This document shows, in pieces, positions 43,952-56,627 of a stretch of 64,000 nucleotides of DNA. The notes under the pieces were generated by a model that was given only the letters and a program-made list of their open reading frames with translations, had not been told where the DNA came from and ran no database searches. Each line of letters opens with the position of its first letter. Positions within the stretch are counted from its first letter, which is position 1. The stretch comes from Prinsepia uniflora (taxonomy: Eukaryota > Streptophyta > Magnoliopsida > Rosales > Rosaceae). A program made the position numbers and the translations under genes. The DNA lies in contig CM064868.1 in the NCBI GenBank assembly GCA_032719365.1, positions 69,661,538 to 69,725,537 of the forward strand. Reading direction: 5' to 3'.

Positions 43952-45038
43952 ATGGCGTCTGACTCCTGTTCTTCCCCTTCAATCTCCCCTAACCAAGTCT
44001 CAAACCTGGTCTCTGTCAAACTCAATGAGACCAACTATCTTCTTTGGGAAAGCCAGATCAAACCCTTCCTCATTGGTCACAATTACTGGCGTTTCATTGA
44101 TGGAACTCACCCTCCTCCTTCCCCTACTCTGCCACCCCAGACCCCTGTCATTGCTTCCCCTCAATCTGAAGGTTCTGAATCTGTTCTTACTTCCCCTTCT
44201 GTTCCTCTGCCGAATCTTGCCTATAACCAGTGGTTTCAGATTGATCAAACTCTGATCAGTCTCCTCCGTGCCACCCTAACTGAACCAGTTCTGTCACAAG
44301 TTGTTGGACTCAATACTTCAAGAGACATTTGGGAATGTCTCAGTCGAAACTTCTCTCAGCAATCTCTTGCCAATGCCACAAATCTTCGCTTCCAATTAAT
44401 GTCCCTCACCAAGGGACATTAAACCATCTCAGAATACCTCACTCAAGCCAAATCCTTGGCAGACTCCCTTGCTGCCATCAATCAACCATTCTCATCTACT
44501 GATCTAGTCACGGCTGTTCTTCGTGGACTAGGTCATGAATACAACATGCTGGTCACAGCCATGCTAAATTTCCCACCCTTGCCTCCCTTTTCTGATCTCA
44601 GAGCCCGATTGCTCTCTTTTGAAGCCCAACAAACTGCCACTGCAAATCCAGCCGTAGCAGTTCCTCCCACAGCCATGCATGCTGCTTCTCCTCAACCTGC
44701 ACCACAACCCTATGCCAGTGCCTACTACACTCGTGGGCGTCCCCAATACAACCGTGGCACACGACCCTTCCGCAATTCCAGGGCCTCCTTTCGCAGGGGT
44801 CCTCCCCGCTACTCTAGCCCAACAGTTTCTGCAGGCATCCTTGGCCCCTGCCCCAACCCTCCTAACCGTCCACCTGGCCCACAGTGCTGTTCTTGCAATC
44901 GACATGGACACATTGCCGCCCAATGCCCGCAACTCACCCAATCCAATGACCATGACCTCAGTCAAGCCTTTGCTGGTCTTCATTTGGCCCCTGCTGCTGA
45001 TCCAAATTGGTACCCCAATAGTGGTGCCACCCATCACA
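43952..45038 (+). pseudogene. Copia gag and zinc knuckle
   Basis: Begins MASDSCSSPSISP with SVKLNETNYLLWESQI, the usual Copia gag start. An in-frame TAA (44420-44422) breaks it after TKGH; the same frame resumes with TISEYLTQAKSLADSL. A zinc knuckle CCSCNRHGHIAAQC ends it (about 44884-44925). Gag forms the virus-like particle and binds RNA. Confidence 0.9.
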
Positions 45039-48000
45039 TGACACTCCTACCAGCCCCTCCACGCTCAACCCCACCCTCTTCCAATGATAATGTCATGGTT
45101 GGCAATGGAGAAACTCTCCCAATCCATCACACTGGTAATGTAAAATTCTCTTCTGGACACTATGAGTTTAACCTCTCTGATGTACTCCATGTCCCTGCCA
45201 TTCGTAAAAACCTTTTATCTGTGGCACAATTTACTAAGGACCAGCAAGTTAGTATCAAATTCTTCCCATCTCACTTTATCATTCAAGACTTACACACACA
45301 AGCTGTTCTGTTTCAGGGCCCATGTAAAGAGGGTTTGTACCCCATCCACCCACAAGCATCACTCCCACCGCAAGCCCTGCTCCACCAGATCCCCATCTCT
45401 GTGGCACAGTCGATTAGGTCATCCCTCTCATCAAGTCCTTCAAGTCTTGGCTTCTCAACATCTGCTCAATCCTGCTGCTAACTTAAATAAATTCAGCTTT
45501 TGTAATAGTTGTGCCCTAGGAAAATCGACTCGTTTGTCCTTTACTCCTGTTGTACACAAATCAATAAAATCGTTTGATCTTATTCACTCTGATGTATGGA
45601 TGTCCCCTGTCCCCTCTGTTTCTGGATTTCGATACTATGTTCTCTTTACAGATGGCTACACCAGGTACACCTGGATTTTTCCCATGCGCCTCAAATCTGA
45701 GGTCTTTTCTCACTTCTCCCATTTCCTGAACTATGTCAGAACACAATTCTCCACCACCATCAAGCAATTTCAGAGTGATGGTGGCAAGGAATTTGACAAT
45801 CATGCCTTTAGAGACCTCTGTCACCAACACGGCATTCTTCACAGGTTCTCCTGTCCACACACGCCCCAACAAAATGGCGTAGCAGAACGCAAACACAGGC
45901 ACATCTCTGAAATGGGCAGGACCTTACTCCTCACTCCTGGTCTGCCCTATTCTTATTGGGCAGAGGCTGTCTCCACTGCTGTCTTTCTCATAAATTTGCT
46001 ACCTACACCAGTCCTAAAATGGTCCACCCCTTACTACACTTTACATGGCTGTCAACCTCCTTACCACCTTCTTCGTGTCTTTGGTTCATCCTGTTATCCC
46101 TACCTAGGCCCATACACCAAACATAAATTAGAACCCCGCTCTCTCCACTGCATTTTCCTAGGCTACAGCCAACACCATGCTGGTTACAGGTGTCTCCACA
46201 TGCCCACTGGCCGTGTCTACATCAGTAGGCATGTCATCTTCAATGAACACCACTTTCCTTCCACTCCTACCACTCCTTCCAAAAACCCCCCTTCCTCAGA
46301 TTTCTCCTTTATTCCTATTACTCCACCTATTCCCTCTCATATTCCAGCCCAAACATCACCTCTTCCCCTTCCACCATCTTCCCCACATAGCCCCCGACCA
46401 GAAAATGCTGCAGAATCCAACACAACCTGTACCCCAACTCTCCCCTCCACAGACAGGTCTGTATCTCCCACTACCCCACCAGAACCATCTACACCAACCC
46501 ACCTGTCCCCAGCTCAACCATCCCCTGCACACCTAGTCTCTACCACCTCTCGGCCTCCTAACATCCATCCAATGGTCACCCGCAGCAAAGCAGGCATCTC
46601 CAAGTCTAAACATCTTCTATTTGCCACCAAATACCCCCTTCCCCAAGCCTTCCTAGCTGATACCTCCCAAATTGAACCCACGACCTACAAACAAGCCTCT
46701 AAACACTCCACATGGACAACAGCCATGCAAAATGAATATGATGCCTTAATGACACAACAGACCTGGTCCCTGGTTACTTTACCACCACATGCAAACCCTG
46801 TTGGCTGCAAGTGGGTGTTTCGGATTAAGAGACATGCTGATGGCAGCATCGAACGATACAAAGCCAGATTAGTCGCCAAAGGGTTTCACCAACAAGAAGG
46901 CCTTGACTATACTGAAACCTTCAGCCCTGTGGTAAAACCCCCCACCATCCGGGTAGTTCTAGCCCTTGCTGTCTCACAAAACTGGCCTCTCAGACAATTA
47001 GATGTCACCAATGTTTTTCTCCATGGTACCCTCAATGAAGAAGTGTACATGGTCCAGCCTCCTGGATTCACTGATCCCTCTCATCCTAATCATGTTTGCA
47101 GACTTCATAAGGCTCTTTATGGCCTCAAACAAGCCCCAAGGGCCTGGTTTGATCGGTTTCGCCAATTCCTCATCACCTATGGTTTCCTACAAAGCAGGGC
47201 AGATCCGTCCATGTTTGTCTACAGTAAGGATTCTATCATCATGTATCTTCTCCTTTATGTCGATGACATTGTTTTAACAGGGAACTCGCAGTCAGCTATC
47301 TCCTCCTTCATGACAGCCATGGCTCATGCCTTTGCCATGAAAGACCTAGGCCCCCTTCACTACTTCTTGGGCGTTGAAGCCACATCCACTGCCACTGGCC
47401 TCCACCTCACTCAGACTAAGTACACTTTGGACATCCTACAACGCAGTGGCCTCACAGAGTGTAAGCCAGCTCAAACTCCAGTAGCCGCTAAACAGGTCCT
47501 CTCTACCACTACTGGTGAACCCCTCACGGATGCATTTGCCTATAGACAACTAGTGGGCGCACTTCTCTACCTAACCCTCACACGCCCGGACATCTCATAT
47601 GCAGTACAACAGGTTGCACAATTCCTCAGTGCCCCCACTGATGTCCATCTCATAGCAGTGAAGCGAATTATTAGGTACCTCAAAGGCACCCTTGGTCATG
47701 GAATAAACATCACTAAATCCCTATTTCCCCTACGTATACAGGCCTTTTCAGACGCAGATTGGGCTGGCTGCAAAGACACCAGAAGATCCATCACAGGCTT
47801 CTGCATCTTTCTTGGCTCAACCCTCATATCCTGGTGTGCGAAGAAACAAAAGACAGTTTCTCGCTCCAGTTCAGAGGCAGAATATAGGGCTCTCGCCTAT
47901 ACATGTGCAGATAGTCTCTAGCTACTCAGTCTACTTAACGAACTAGGTGTTCCTCCAGCCCTGCCTATCACTCTTTACTGTGACAACCTCAGCACCAAAT

Positions 48001-48227
48001 ACATGACCAGCAATCCCGTGTTCCATGCCCGCACCAAGAGCATCGCACTGGACTACCATTTTCTCCGAGAACGAGTTGTCTCCGGCACTCACAAAGTCCA
48101 ATTTGTCCCTTCTGCTGCACAGCTTGCAGATCTTTTTACCAAAGGCCTCTCTGTTCACAGACACTGTTCTCTTGCATCCAAACTCGTCACCCAAGGGGTG
48201 CCTCGTTTGCGGGGGGATGTAAGATGA
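45000..48227 (+). pseudogene. Copia protease, integrase, reverse transcriptase and RNase H
   Basis: Protease motif is WYPNSGATHHMT at about 45009, where the active-site Asp of the family (D in DSGA) is Asn. A frameshift near 45390-45400 moves the reading to the next frame. Then come LWHSRLGHPS, integrase HSDVW, FQSDGGKEF and PQQNGVAERK, reverse transcriptase KARLVAKGF, LDVTNVFLHG and YVDD (about 47258-47270), and RNase H SDADWAGCKDTRRS. A TAG at 47919-47921 stops it, and the frame then continues with YCDNLSTKYM to 48227. Three lesions in total are easily seen. Confidence 0.93.
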
Positions 48228-48470
48228 TATATGTATACACTAGCCGCATACACTAGTTAGGCTTATCTGACAGTACACTTGTACACTTTGTACACATGTA
48301 GACAGTTAGGACAGGTTTAGGACAGTTGTCCATAGTTAGTTACCTAGACAGTTTTAGGAAGTTATTTCTGGATAAAGAGAGATAACTGTTTAGAGTTATC
48401 TCTCTCACAGACTTGTATAAATAAGCCCTTCGGCTATGAATGTAAATGAGACATTCCAGAAATTTCTACA
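48218..48470 (+). repeat. 3' LTR of the Copia element
   Basis: Same length as the 5' LTR, differing by six substitutions by my count (about 2.4%). It is followed by the GAACA duplication. Confidence 0.95.
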
Positions 48471-48475
48471 GAACA

Positions 48476-49606
48476 GACCGTATTATCCTTCAAGGATTAG
48501 TTGACTAGTTTAGGAATCTAGTTTAGCAGAGGCCGCATCAAAAATGTATGTCACCATGTAATATTTCCTCATTGATCGACTATCGAATGAAAAATTCCAG
48601 CTTTTGTCTTATTACATAGTAAAGTATTTTGCTTTGGTCTGGGAGGCACATGCTCCACCATGTTTTAAATTTGAATTCAGGATTCATGTTTTGCAACTTT
48701 CTAGAACATTACAAAGCTTTGATTGACCTGCAACATGTGTTGAATAAATAAAAAAAACACACCAAAATTAATAACTAGATAATGCCCATTTCCATCAACC
48801 TGTGCAAGGGGAGGCCACACTATCTTATAGGCCATATGAATTCATTTTTGTAATTTGTGCGATTCCAATATGAATAATCTACATTTGAACCTAAAATTTG
48901 ATAGAATCCTGAGCAACATCGTTTTTCTAAAACCAAAAACAAACATTAAATCCTGCTAAAACAATATAACCAAAATGTGGATCTAATCATATCTAGATCC
49001 AATTTTAATTTTCCTGTCTGAAATGCTATGTCTGAAGAACAGCGGTTGAATGGGTGTTCAAATAGAAAACCAGTGTTGTCGACTGAGACGGAGCTAATAG
49101 GTTTATATTCACATTTCTGAACGGTTGGAATGTAGAAAAAGAAATCACGAAATACCTGTGTGGCCATTTGGAAGAAAACCAGTTGCATCAGAGCTCCAGG
49201 TTGGGTAATATTACCGTATTCGGAAATGTGAAGTACGACTGGGACTGGGTTGGAGTGAAAGTGAGACTAGTTCGATGGAACAAGAAGAAGGAGAAGAAGA
49301 AGAAGGAAAAGCAGAATTGCGGAAAAGGCCTGGGTCAGTCGGTTCATTGTAATGGGTGGGCTGGGCTCACTCACTGGGCTGGGCTGCTCAAATTTAGCTT
49401 ATTTGTGCCCAGCTGGAAGTGTAGCTAGTGATTTTTAGATGTATCTAACCATCTTTGGATTGGATTGGAGTCAAACATGAACTAAGATGAGTTTCCTAAG
49501 CCTCGTAAATCAGTAAATCTGATAAAAATGAGTTTCTTTGTTAAAAAATAGAATCGAGTTAAAGATATACGGATTCGAATTTAACGACCCAATCCAAACT
49601 GCAGTC
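48476..49606 (-). other. Unclassified region; possible 5' leader exon of the O-fucosyltransferase gene
   Basis: No convincing open frame in 1.1 kb. On the minus strand, 49330-49160 shows a pyrimidine-rich CTTCTTCTTCTCC stretch, then about 130 bp ending ATGGCCACACAG|GTATTT, a reasonable splice donor at about 49160. That would fit a leader exon spliced across the Copia insertion. The evidence is composition and one splice-site match only. Confidence 0.3.
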
Positions 49607-50139
49607 TAAGGTTAGCAATTTGGACACAACTCGATATACAATTTGAAACCCGCACGAAATTTATCTAGGTCAACCCGCACGATTAAAATTTTGGGTCATT
49701 TTCGGGTCAACCCGTTATGACCCGTTTAATAAACGGGTGGGTTTCGGGTCAACTTGTCAACCTGTTAACTCGTTTAATAAATGGGTAGATTTGGAATTAA
49801 CAGGTTAACCAGTATATTGGTTTATATATTTACCCATTTAATAAACGTGTCATTACTAACTCATATATCTATCCATTTACCTATCTAAATACCTATTAAG
49901 TCTTATAATTTAAATAGGTTAAACATGTTAAATAGGTTAAACGGGTTAAACGAGTCATAGGTTAATTGGGTTTTGAGTACGACCTGTTTATTAAATGGGT
50001 TACACGAGTTACGCGGGTCATTAACAGGTCGGGTTCGGGTTGGACATTCTTGACACGATTATTAAACGGGTCAGATTCAGGTTGGATATAAATGGATAAA
50101 ACATAATTTATGACACGACACGACCCATTGCCACCCTTA
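49607..50139. mobile_element. hAT-type MITE (533 bp) rich in GACCCG/CGGGTC
   Basis: Ends TAAGGTTAGCA and, inverted, TAAGGGTGGCA are imperfect terminal inverted repeats. Flanking CTGCAGTC (49599-49606) and CTGCAGCC (50140-50147) form an 8-bp target duplication with one mismatch. The interior is full of short inverted pieces such as GACCCGTTTAATAAACGGGT, and has no transposase frame. Confidence 0.88.
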
Positions 50140-50147
50140 CTGCAGCC

Positions 50148-50529
50148 CGACTTTCATAATGACCTAAAAAGAAATGTAAAAGGACGGAACGAAAATGCGA
50201 AAATTTACTAGTCCGAAAATGAAAGTCAAACACCAGTAAAGTAAAAGCAGTCAACTCAAAATCTCTCAATTGTCTCCTTCCTTTCTATAATCAACAACCC
50301 AGAACCTCTCATCCATCATCCTCAAAACTCAAAAGTAAGAAACCCATAAATTCCAAGAATTTTAAAAACAAAAATGGTCGATGGTTGTGTCATCTTTGTG
50401 GTGTCAGCAGCTGGCAGGGACATCTCCAACCTTGCATGCAATTCTGCAACTACCTCATCTCCCGTAATTACTGTACTACCCTCATCATTCCCTCATCAGC
50501 CACCATTCCCTTCTATTTTCCCCAAAACC
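50148..50529 (+). pseudogene. Possible gene start truncated by a Copia insertion
   Basis: CT- and A-rich leader-like sequence (50255-50373) precedes ATG at 50374, opening a frame (MVDGCVIFVVSAAGRD) rich in Ser and Thr that runs into the Copia LTR at 50530 and ends there at 50580. The protein is not recognisable. It could be the first exon of an interrupted gene, but chance is quite possible. Confidence 0.25.
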
Positions 50530-51178
50530 TGTTGGTGTTTAAGCTGCACAGCAAATTCAACAATTAGATCCTACAACTAGTTTTTCAAATTCCTACAGCT
50601 AGTTTTTGTAAGTGTGTGTGTGTAAGTGTGAGTGAAGGTGTAAAAGTGTGAGTGAAGGTGTTAAAGTGTGACTTATGATGAGCTGTAAAGGTGATAACTG
50701 AATAAAGAAAAATGTGTGTGAGTGTGTGAGAGTGACTTAACTCTCAAGAAAATTCTCTAACTGTTTTTGACATGTGGCAGCTTGGGATTGACTAAAGATT
50801 GTCAAGGCTGCCTGTGTGTGCTATGTGTAAGTGAGGGTATATTGCTATACACACTCCCACAAATCAAATTAATGAAATACAGAGAGAAGAAATTCAGAAA
50901 AAGGTTTCTGGTTTCTAAGGAAAATAGAGAAGACATTTTCACAAACACCTGGAGTGCACAGACACTGTTCTATTGATTTTGATTCAAAGTAATCATCAAT
51001 CTCTATCCATTTTCTCTATCTGTGTGTGTGTGTTACAAAGCAAGAAAAGAAATCAAGTAGTCACGAACTAATCCCGATTCACAAACATTAGCAGCTAGGA
51101 GGATAGTAGAGAATGATCTTACCTGCTGCAAGCAGTTGCAAAGCAATCGACCACGATTCATCTTCTGAGCCAAGTTCA
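50530..51178 (+). repeat. 5' LTR of the older Copia element
   Basis: 649 bp. It contains a short direct repeat, GTGTGAGTGAAGGTGT twice (about 50624-50665), and TG-rich tracts near 50610, 50712 and 51023. It ends CAAGTTCA, three bases before the primer site. Confidence 0.85.
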
Positions 51179-51270
51179 ATATGGTATCAGAGCTTGCTTA
51201 GATCTGCATCTGGGACGTGAGCTATGAAAGAAAGCAAGTGAAGTAAGTTCTCAAAAGAAAGGAAGTCAGA

Positions 51271-52396
51271 AATGGCTGAAACACACAGTGGAGGAGGAGA
51301 ATTAAGAACTCATATCTTCACATGATCAAATTATGATGTCTGGAGCATTAAGATAAAGACTGTGCTCAAAGGTTATGATCTATGGAAGTATATAGAATAA
51401 GGAATTCCAGGTGCTGTGACAATTAGAGAAGGAGAAGCAGGCCCTACACGTCCACTAAATCGGGTAGATGTTGTGAAAGATGCTAAGACACTCAGCATGC
51501 TACAAAATGTAGTTGCAGAAGACATATTTCCAAGGATTCAAAATGAAGAGACTGCTCAGGCACCCTGGAATGTGTTGCAACAAGAGTATAGAGGTGATGC
51601 TAAGGTAAGATCTGTCAAACTTCAGTCCCTAAGACGTGATTTTGAGTATGCAAGGATGAGGGATGATGAAAACCTATCTGTTTATATGTCAAGACTGTAT
51701 GGGATTGTGAATCAGATGATAACTTATGGTGAAAACATATCTGAGAAGAGATTAGCACAAAAAATATTAATAAGTTTAACAAAGCCTTATGATCCTATTG
51801 TGTCCATTATAGAAGAAACCAGGGATTTGGACACAATCAATGTAGAGAGTGTCATTGCTTCCATTAGAGCCTTTGATCAAAGAATTGAGATGCATAGTGA
51901 GGGAAATGTAGACAAAGCATTTGCTAGCTGGTCTATAAATCCTAAGTCACAACAGGGAGGTTCACATGAGAAGTTCAAGAAGAACTTTAAGGGTGGGGGC
52001 TGGAACCAGAAGTCTAACACAGGAGAGAAAACAGGACAACACCAGCATTCTGAGAAAACAGAAAATTCAGTACCTAAGTGCAAAAATTGTGGCAGGAAGC
52101 ACTCAGGGACATGTTGGTTCAAGACTAAACCTAAGTGCTACAATTGCAACAAACTTGGGCATGTTGCCAAGGATTGCATGAGTGCCAAGTCAGTAAACAT
52201 GGCAAAAGAAGTAATTGAAGCTCCTACTTCTGGTAATCTGTTTTATGCATGTAATTCAGCTTCAGTGAAGGCTGAAAATGTTTGGTATGTTGACAGTGCA
52301 TGTAGTAATCACATGACTGATCAAGAATCCTTATTAATTGAGGTTGACAGAAGCATCAAGGCCAAAGTTAAAATGGGAAATGGAGAGCTGGTGTAG
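51271..52396 (+). pseudogene. Copia gag and protease region
   Basis: Starts MAETHSGGGELRTH, with an early stop at 51323 and another near 51396. The clean part (51416-52396) includes SVKLQSLRRDFEYARM, a CCHC knuckle CYNCNKLGHVAKDC (about 52138-52179) preceded by a second Cys-rich piece KCKNCGRKHSGTC, and protease motif WYVDSACSNHMT, in which the usual Gly after DS is Ala. A TAG ends the frame. Confidence 0.88.
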
Positions 52397-54741
52397 GCAG
52401 TGGGAAAGGGTACACTGGTGATTCAGATCAAGCAAAGAGAAAGACACATAAAAGATGTTATGCTGCTACCAGGTTTGGAGGAAAATCTTCTTAGTGTTGA
52501 GCAAATGATTGAACATGGATATTTTCTTGTTTTTGGAGATCAGTATGTGGATATATTTGAAGACAAGGAGCTGGTTCACAGGGTGCTAAGATCCCTATGA
52601 CCAGAAACAGGTGTTTTCCTATGACCTTTGATTGTGTAAAACCAGTGGCCATGAGGGCAACAATTTCCGAAGATTCTAAACTGTGGAATAAAAGATATAG
52701 CCATCTAAACTACACAAGTCTCAAGAAGCTGCAACAGAAGGATATGGTGATTGGGATGCCTAAGCTACAAGATGGGAATCAGGTATGTGCAAGCTGTGTT
52801 GCAGGAAAATAGCATGTTGAACAGTTTGATTCAGAACTTGCACTAAGGGCAACTCAACCTTTAGAACTCATCCACTCTGATGTCAGTGGTCCTATGCAAG
52901 TTGAAACTATTGGAGGTAACAAGTATTTTCTGACTTTCATTGATGATTATACAAGAATGTGCTGGTTGTACTTCTTGTCACATAAGTCAGGGGTTCTTAA
53001 TGTTTTCAAGAAGTTTAAAGCTATGGTAGAATTACAAAGTGGTTTCAAGATCAAGAGACTAAGAAGTGACAGGGGTGGAGAGTACCTCTCAAAAGAGTTT
53101 GAGAGTTTCTGTGAAGAAACAGGGATTGTGAGGCAACTAACTGTTGCTTATTCAACTCAGCAAAATGGGGTTGCTGAAAGGAAAAACAGAACCGTGGTGG
53201 AAATGGCAAGAGCAATGATGTGTGGGAAAAATGTCCCTCACAGGTTCTGGGGAGAAGCAGTAGGCACTACTGTTTATCTACTAAACAGAAGTCCTACCAG
53301 ATCACTAAATGGGAAAACCCCATTTGAGCAGTTCAGTGGGAGGAGGCCAAGAGTGAAGCATTTCAAAATTTTTGGTTCTATTTGCTACTCTCACATTCCT
53401 GATCAACTAAGACAGAAACTAGATGAGAAAAGTGTGAAATGTATTTTCATGGGATATGGAAGTTGTGAAAAAAGGATACAGACTGTTCAATCTGCAAACC
53501 AACAAGATTGTGGTTTCTAGAAGTGTAATCTTTGATGAAGAAAGTGTCTATGATTGGGATACTTCCAAAACTAATGGTGGAAGGTTTCTCACTATTAACA
53601 GTGGTTCTTATGAGGCTCAGGAACCAGGTGAAGACTTAGGATAAGATTCACAAGATTCTGTGAATCATACTGAGTCTGAAGGTGAAAATCAGAATGAGGG
53701 AGAAGAAGAAGATTCTTCCACTGGCACACCTGTGAATCTCAGGAGTCTACAGGACATATATGCAAGGTTCCACATGTGCATTGTTGAACCTGAATCGAGA
53801 AACATCAAAAGATCTAGCATGGAAGAAGGCTATGGAGGATAAGATTGATATGATTCAGAAGAATGAGACCTGGTGCTTGGTAGATAGACCAATGGACAAA
53901 CCTATCATTGGTGTTAAATGGATTTACAAGACTAAGCTAAAACTGGATGGTTCTGTTGAAAAGTACAAGGCAAGATTGGTAGCAAAGGGCTATGCACAGA
54001 AACCTGGGGTAGATTTCAATGAAACCTTTGCACCTGTTGCAAGGTTGGACACAATCAGATCCCTAATTGCTCTTGCTGCTCAGAAGAGCTGGAAACTCTA
54101 TCAATTGGATGTTAAATCAGCATTCTTGAATGGAGTATTGGAGGAAGAGGTTTACATTGGTCAACCTAAGGGGTTTGAAGTTCAAATTGATAAAGGGAAG
54201 GTCTAAAAATTGAAGAAAGCACTATATGGACTTAAGCAAGCTCCTAGAGCATGGTATGGTGAAATTGACTCCTATTTCCGAAGTTGTGATTTCAAAAGAA
54301 GCACAAGTGAAGCCACTTTATACATCAAGTTTGCTAAGGATGGAAGGGTACTAATTGTCTCAATCTAAGTGGATGATATAATCTACACAGAAAGCTCACA
54401 TGAGCTGATTCAAGAGTTCAAAAATGAGATGATGAGCAAGTATGAAATGACTGATTTTGGGCTGTTGCATCATTTCCTAGGCATGGGGGTGATTCAGACT
54501 GAAAACAGCATATTCATTCATCAAAGGAAGTATACTGGTACACACCTAGAGAAGTTTGGGCTCAGAGATTGCAAACCAGTGAGTACCAGCTAAGGAAGGA
54601 GGATGAGAGTGAAGCTGCAGATGAGCATTTATACAGGAAAATAGTGGGTAGTCTTCTCTATTTAACTGCCACTAGGCCTGACATCATGTATGCTGCAAGT
54701 CTGCTTTCCAGATTCATGTATGGACCTACACACAAACATCT
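52397..54741 (+). pseudogene. Copia integrase and reverse transcriptase
   Basis: Fragments in order: LWNKRYSHLN with CASCVAGK, integrase LIHSDVSGP, LRSDRGGEY and QQNGVAERKNRT (52860-53215), then KARLVAKGYAQ, LYQLDVKSAFLNG and [13 protein letters not shown] of the reverse transcriptase. The first residue of the YVDD motif is a stop (54366-54368). Further stops or frame changes occur at 52598, 52810, 53518, 54204 and 54590. It ends GPTHKHL at the Gypsy LTR insertion. Confidence 0.92.
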
Positions 54742-56627
54742 TGACAGGACCCGTCCCAATCCCCCCTAGATTAACACGGGACGACCCTGCTCCCGTCTGA
54801 CACAAAGTGTCAGAAAAGGGAAATTTCCAACCTTTTCCCTCTCGGGCTATCAGAGTACGCCAGGATCCGAAGGAGGTATGTGATATCTCGTTCTCTGCTA
54901 CAGTCCACATCCGGTGTCAACCTGAAGGGCAGTTAAAACATTAAAAGATGTGAGTGGACAAAACAAGGAGTTTATAAAAACATTTTAACGAAGACATTTG
55001 TACCCTTCACTAAAAAGCATGCATGCTTTCGAAAACCATTTAATCCAAAGGAATCATATGTGGGAACTAAGCCCAAAACCATAACCGAAAGAACCATAAA
55101 GAACCAACCATACGGGTCACTGCCCAAATCCATAAAAATACCAATCATATGGGCCACTGCCCAAAACCTGTACATATCACATATCATATATCATATATAT
55201 CATACATACATATAATTCACACAACCAATCCTGTCACGGTTTCCAAAGCTACGCGCATTCCACCCGGGGTCTCAAACTCAAGTCTTTCAGGATTCAAGGT
55301 CAACGTCCATAGACCAATGACTCGTCCTGAGGTTATGATACAAGCCTTCCTGAGAGTAAGGAACCCAACTGGGGGCGACTCCACTCAGTCGGTGCTCCCT
55401 AACTACTCCGGGGTCCACCCAGGCCAACGACCCTCCCCGGAGGAGATAGTACAAGTAAAGGAAGGTATATGAATATACATACATATATATATATAACAAA
55501 ATCATCCTTAAAACCTTTCAACAGATTCATGCCCGGTTCCCATAAACCGTCATGAATCATAAAGACCTTTCAAAGGTTCATGCCAGTCCCCATAAACCGT
55601 CATGAACTTGGAAATCCATTAGGGTCCCCAACCCGAAATCATAAACGTAAAGTAACTGGGTCTCGTACCCGAACATATGACTCAGTTGGGCATTGTGCCC
55701 GATATCTTAGGGTTAGTCACGACTCCGATCGTAGTGATGCGTGCAACCATCCATCTAGGACTGCCCTCAATCCTAGTATGTCGATGTGAACGAATCAACC
55801 GACGCGACCACCACAAGATCATGGTGCACTCATTACTGATCGATATCCTGAACCGTCAGCACTCCGAAGTCGAGCCTCCTTCGGCTGCATGCCAACAAAT
55901 CATGCGTCGTGACCTCTCTGGAAGGAACACATCCCAATCTGGAGGCGAGCGTCGTATCGTCTATCGCCATGCACATAACACTCGCCGCGACCACGATTTA
56001 GACCCGTAGGCCATCAATAGCGTCATATGCCCGAGACAAAACCAAATGGGTCTCATACCCGAGTTTATCCTTTTGGAAATCCAAATCCATTTCATTTAAA
56101 CCAATAAAGGAATACAAACCCGTATAGGCACCGTATAAGGCCGAAACCTCTAAATACGTGGCAATACGTAACCACACTAAAATGCACTCATGGTATCACC
56201 AAGCAAGTATTAAATCATATAATAAACATTTATGCATGCACCAATTTAGAAAACAAGGTCCACTCACAGACCGTCCGAGCTGCTGCCTCGATATGCGTGC
56301 CATACGGCTCTCCCGAGTCAATCGTCGTCACCAGGACTCCCGAACTTGTCCAAATTGTAATAGAGGGTTACTAAATACTTAAATAACCTCCCACTAAAGC
56401 CCCGTAATGTTTTGGAATTTTTAACTATTTTTAAAGTCGATCATAAACCTTCGGACACCCCGAAACCTATCGAAATGATGTCCGGTCAACACGAAACTAG
56501 TCCCAAAATGTTTGTTACATCGAATAGATGATTTTGTGTGTAGAAAGCATCCTCAAAATCCTCCTCACGTGCTCGCACGCGCCCCAAGGATGGCCTCCGC
56601 GTGGGCCTCACGCGCGGGCACTATTCA
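54742..56627 (-). mobile_element. Truncated Gypsy LTR inserted in the Copia pol gene
   Basis: Starts TGACAGGACCCGTCCC and follows the 22242 LTR closely for about 1.88 kb: CTGACAC/GTGTCAG hairpin (54797-54813), GTGAGTGGAC (54950-54959) and GTCCACTCAC (56258-56267). It stops in the CACGCGCGGGC stretch; the last 1 kb (U3, including both boxes) and the Copia segment that should follow are missing. A single deletion across the LTR end explains both. The boundary at 56627 is approximate. Confidence 0.85.

Larger units (their letters stand above)
43639..48470 (+). mobile_element. Full-length Ty1/Copia element (4832 bp)
   Basis: Two 253-bp LTRs (43639-43891, 48218-48470) begin TGTAAGATG and end TTCTACA. 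Perfect GAACA duplications flank them (43634-43638, 48471-48475). The primer-binding site TGGTATCAGAGC is at 43892-43903, directly after the LTR, and the purine tract GCGGGGGGA is at 48209-48217. I count six substitutions between the LTRs, so it is young. The gag and gene order suggest the Ale/Retrofit lineage. It is non-autonomous now because of stops and a frameshift. Confidence 0.95.

Noticed and set aside
45561..45902. Minus-strand frame of 113 codons
   Set aside because: Antisense shadow of the Copia integrase coding region.
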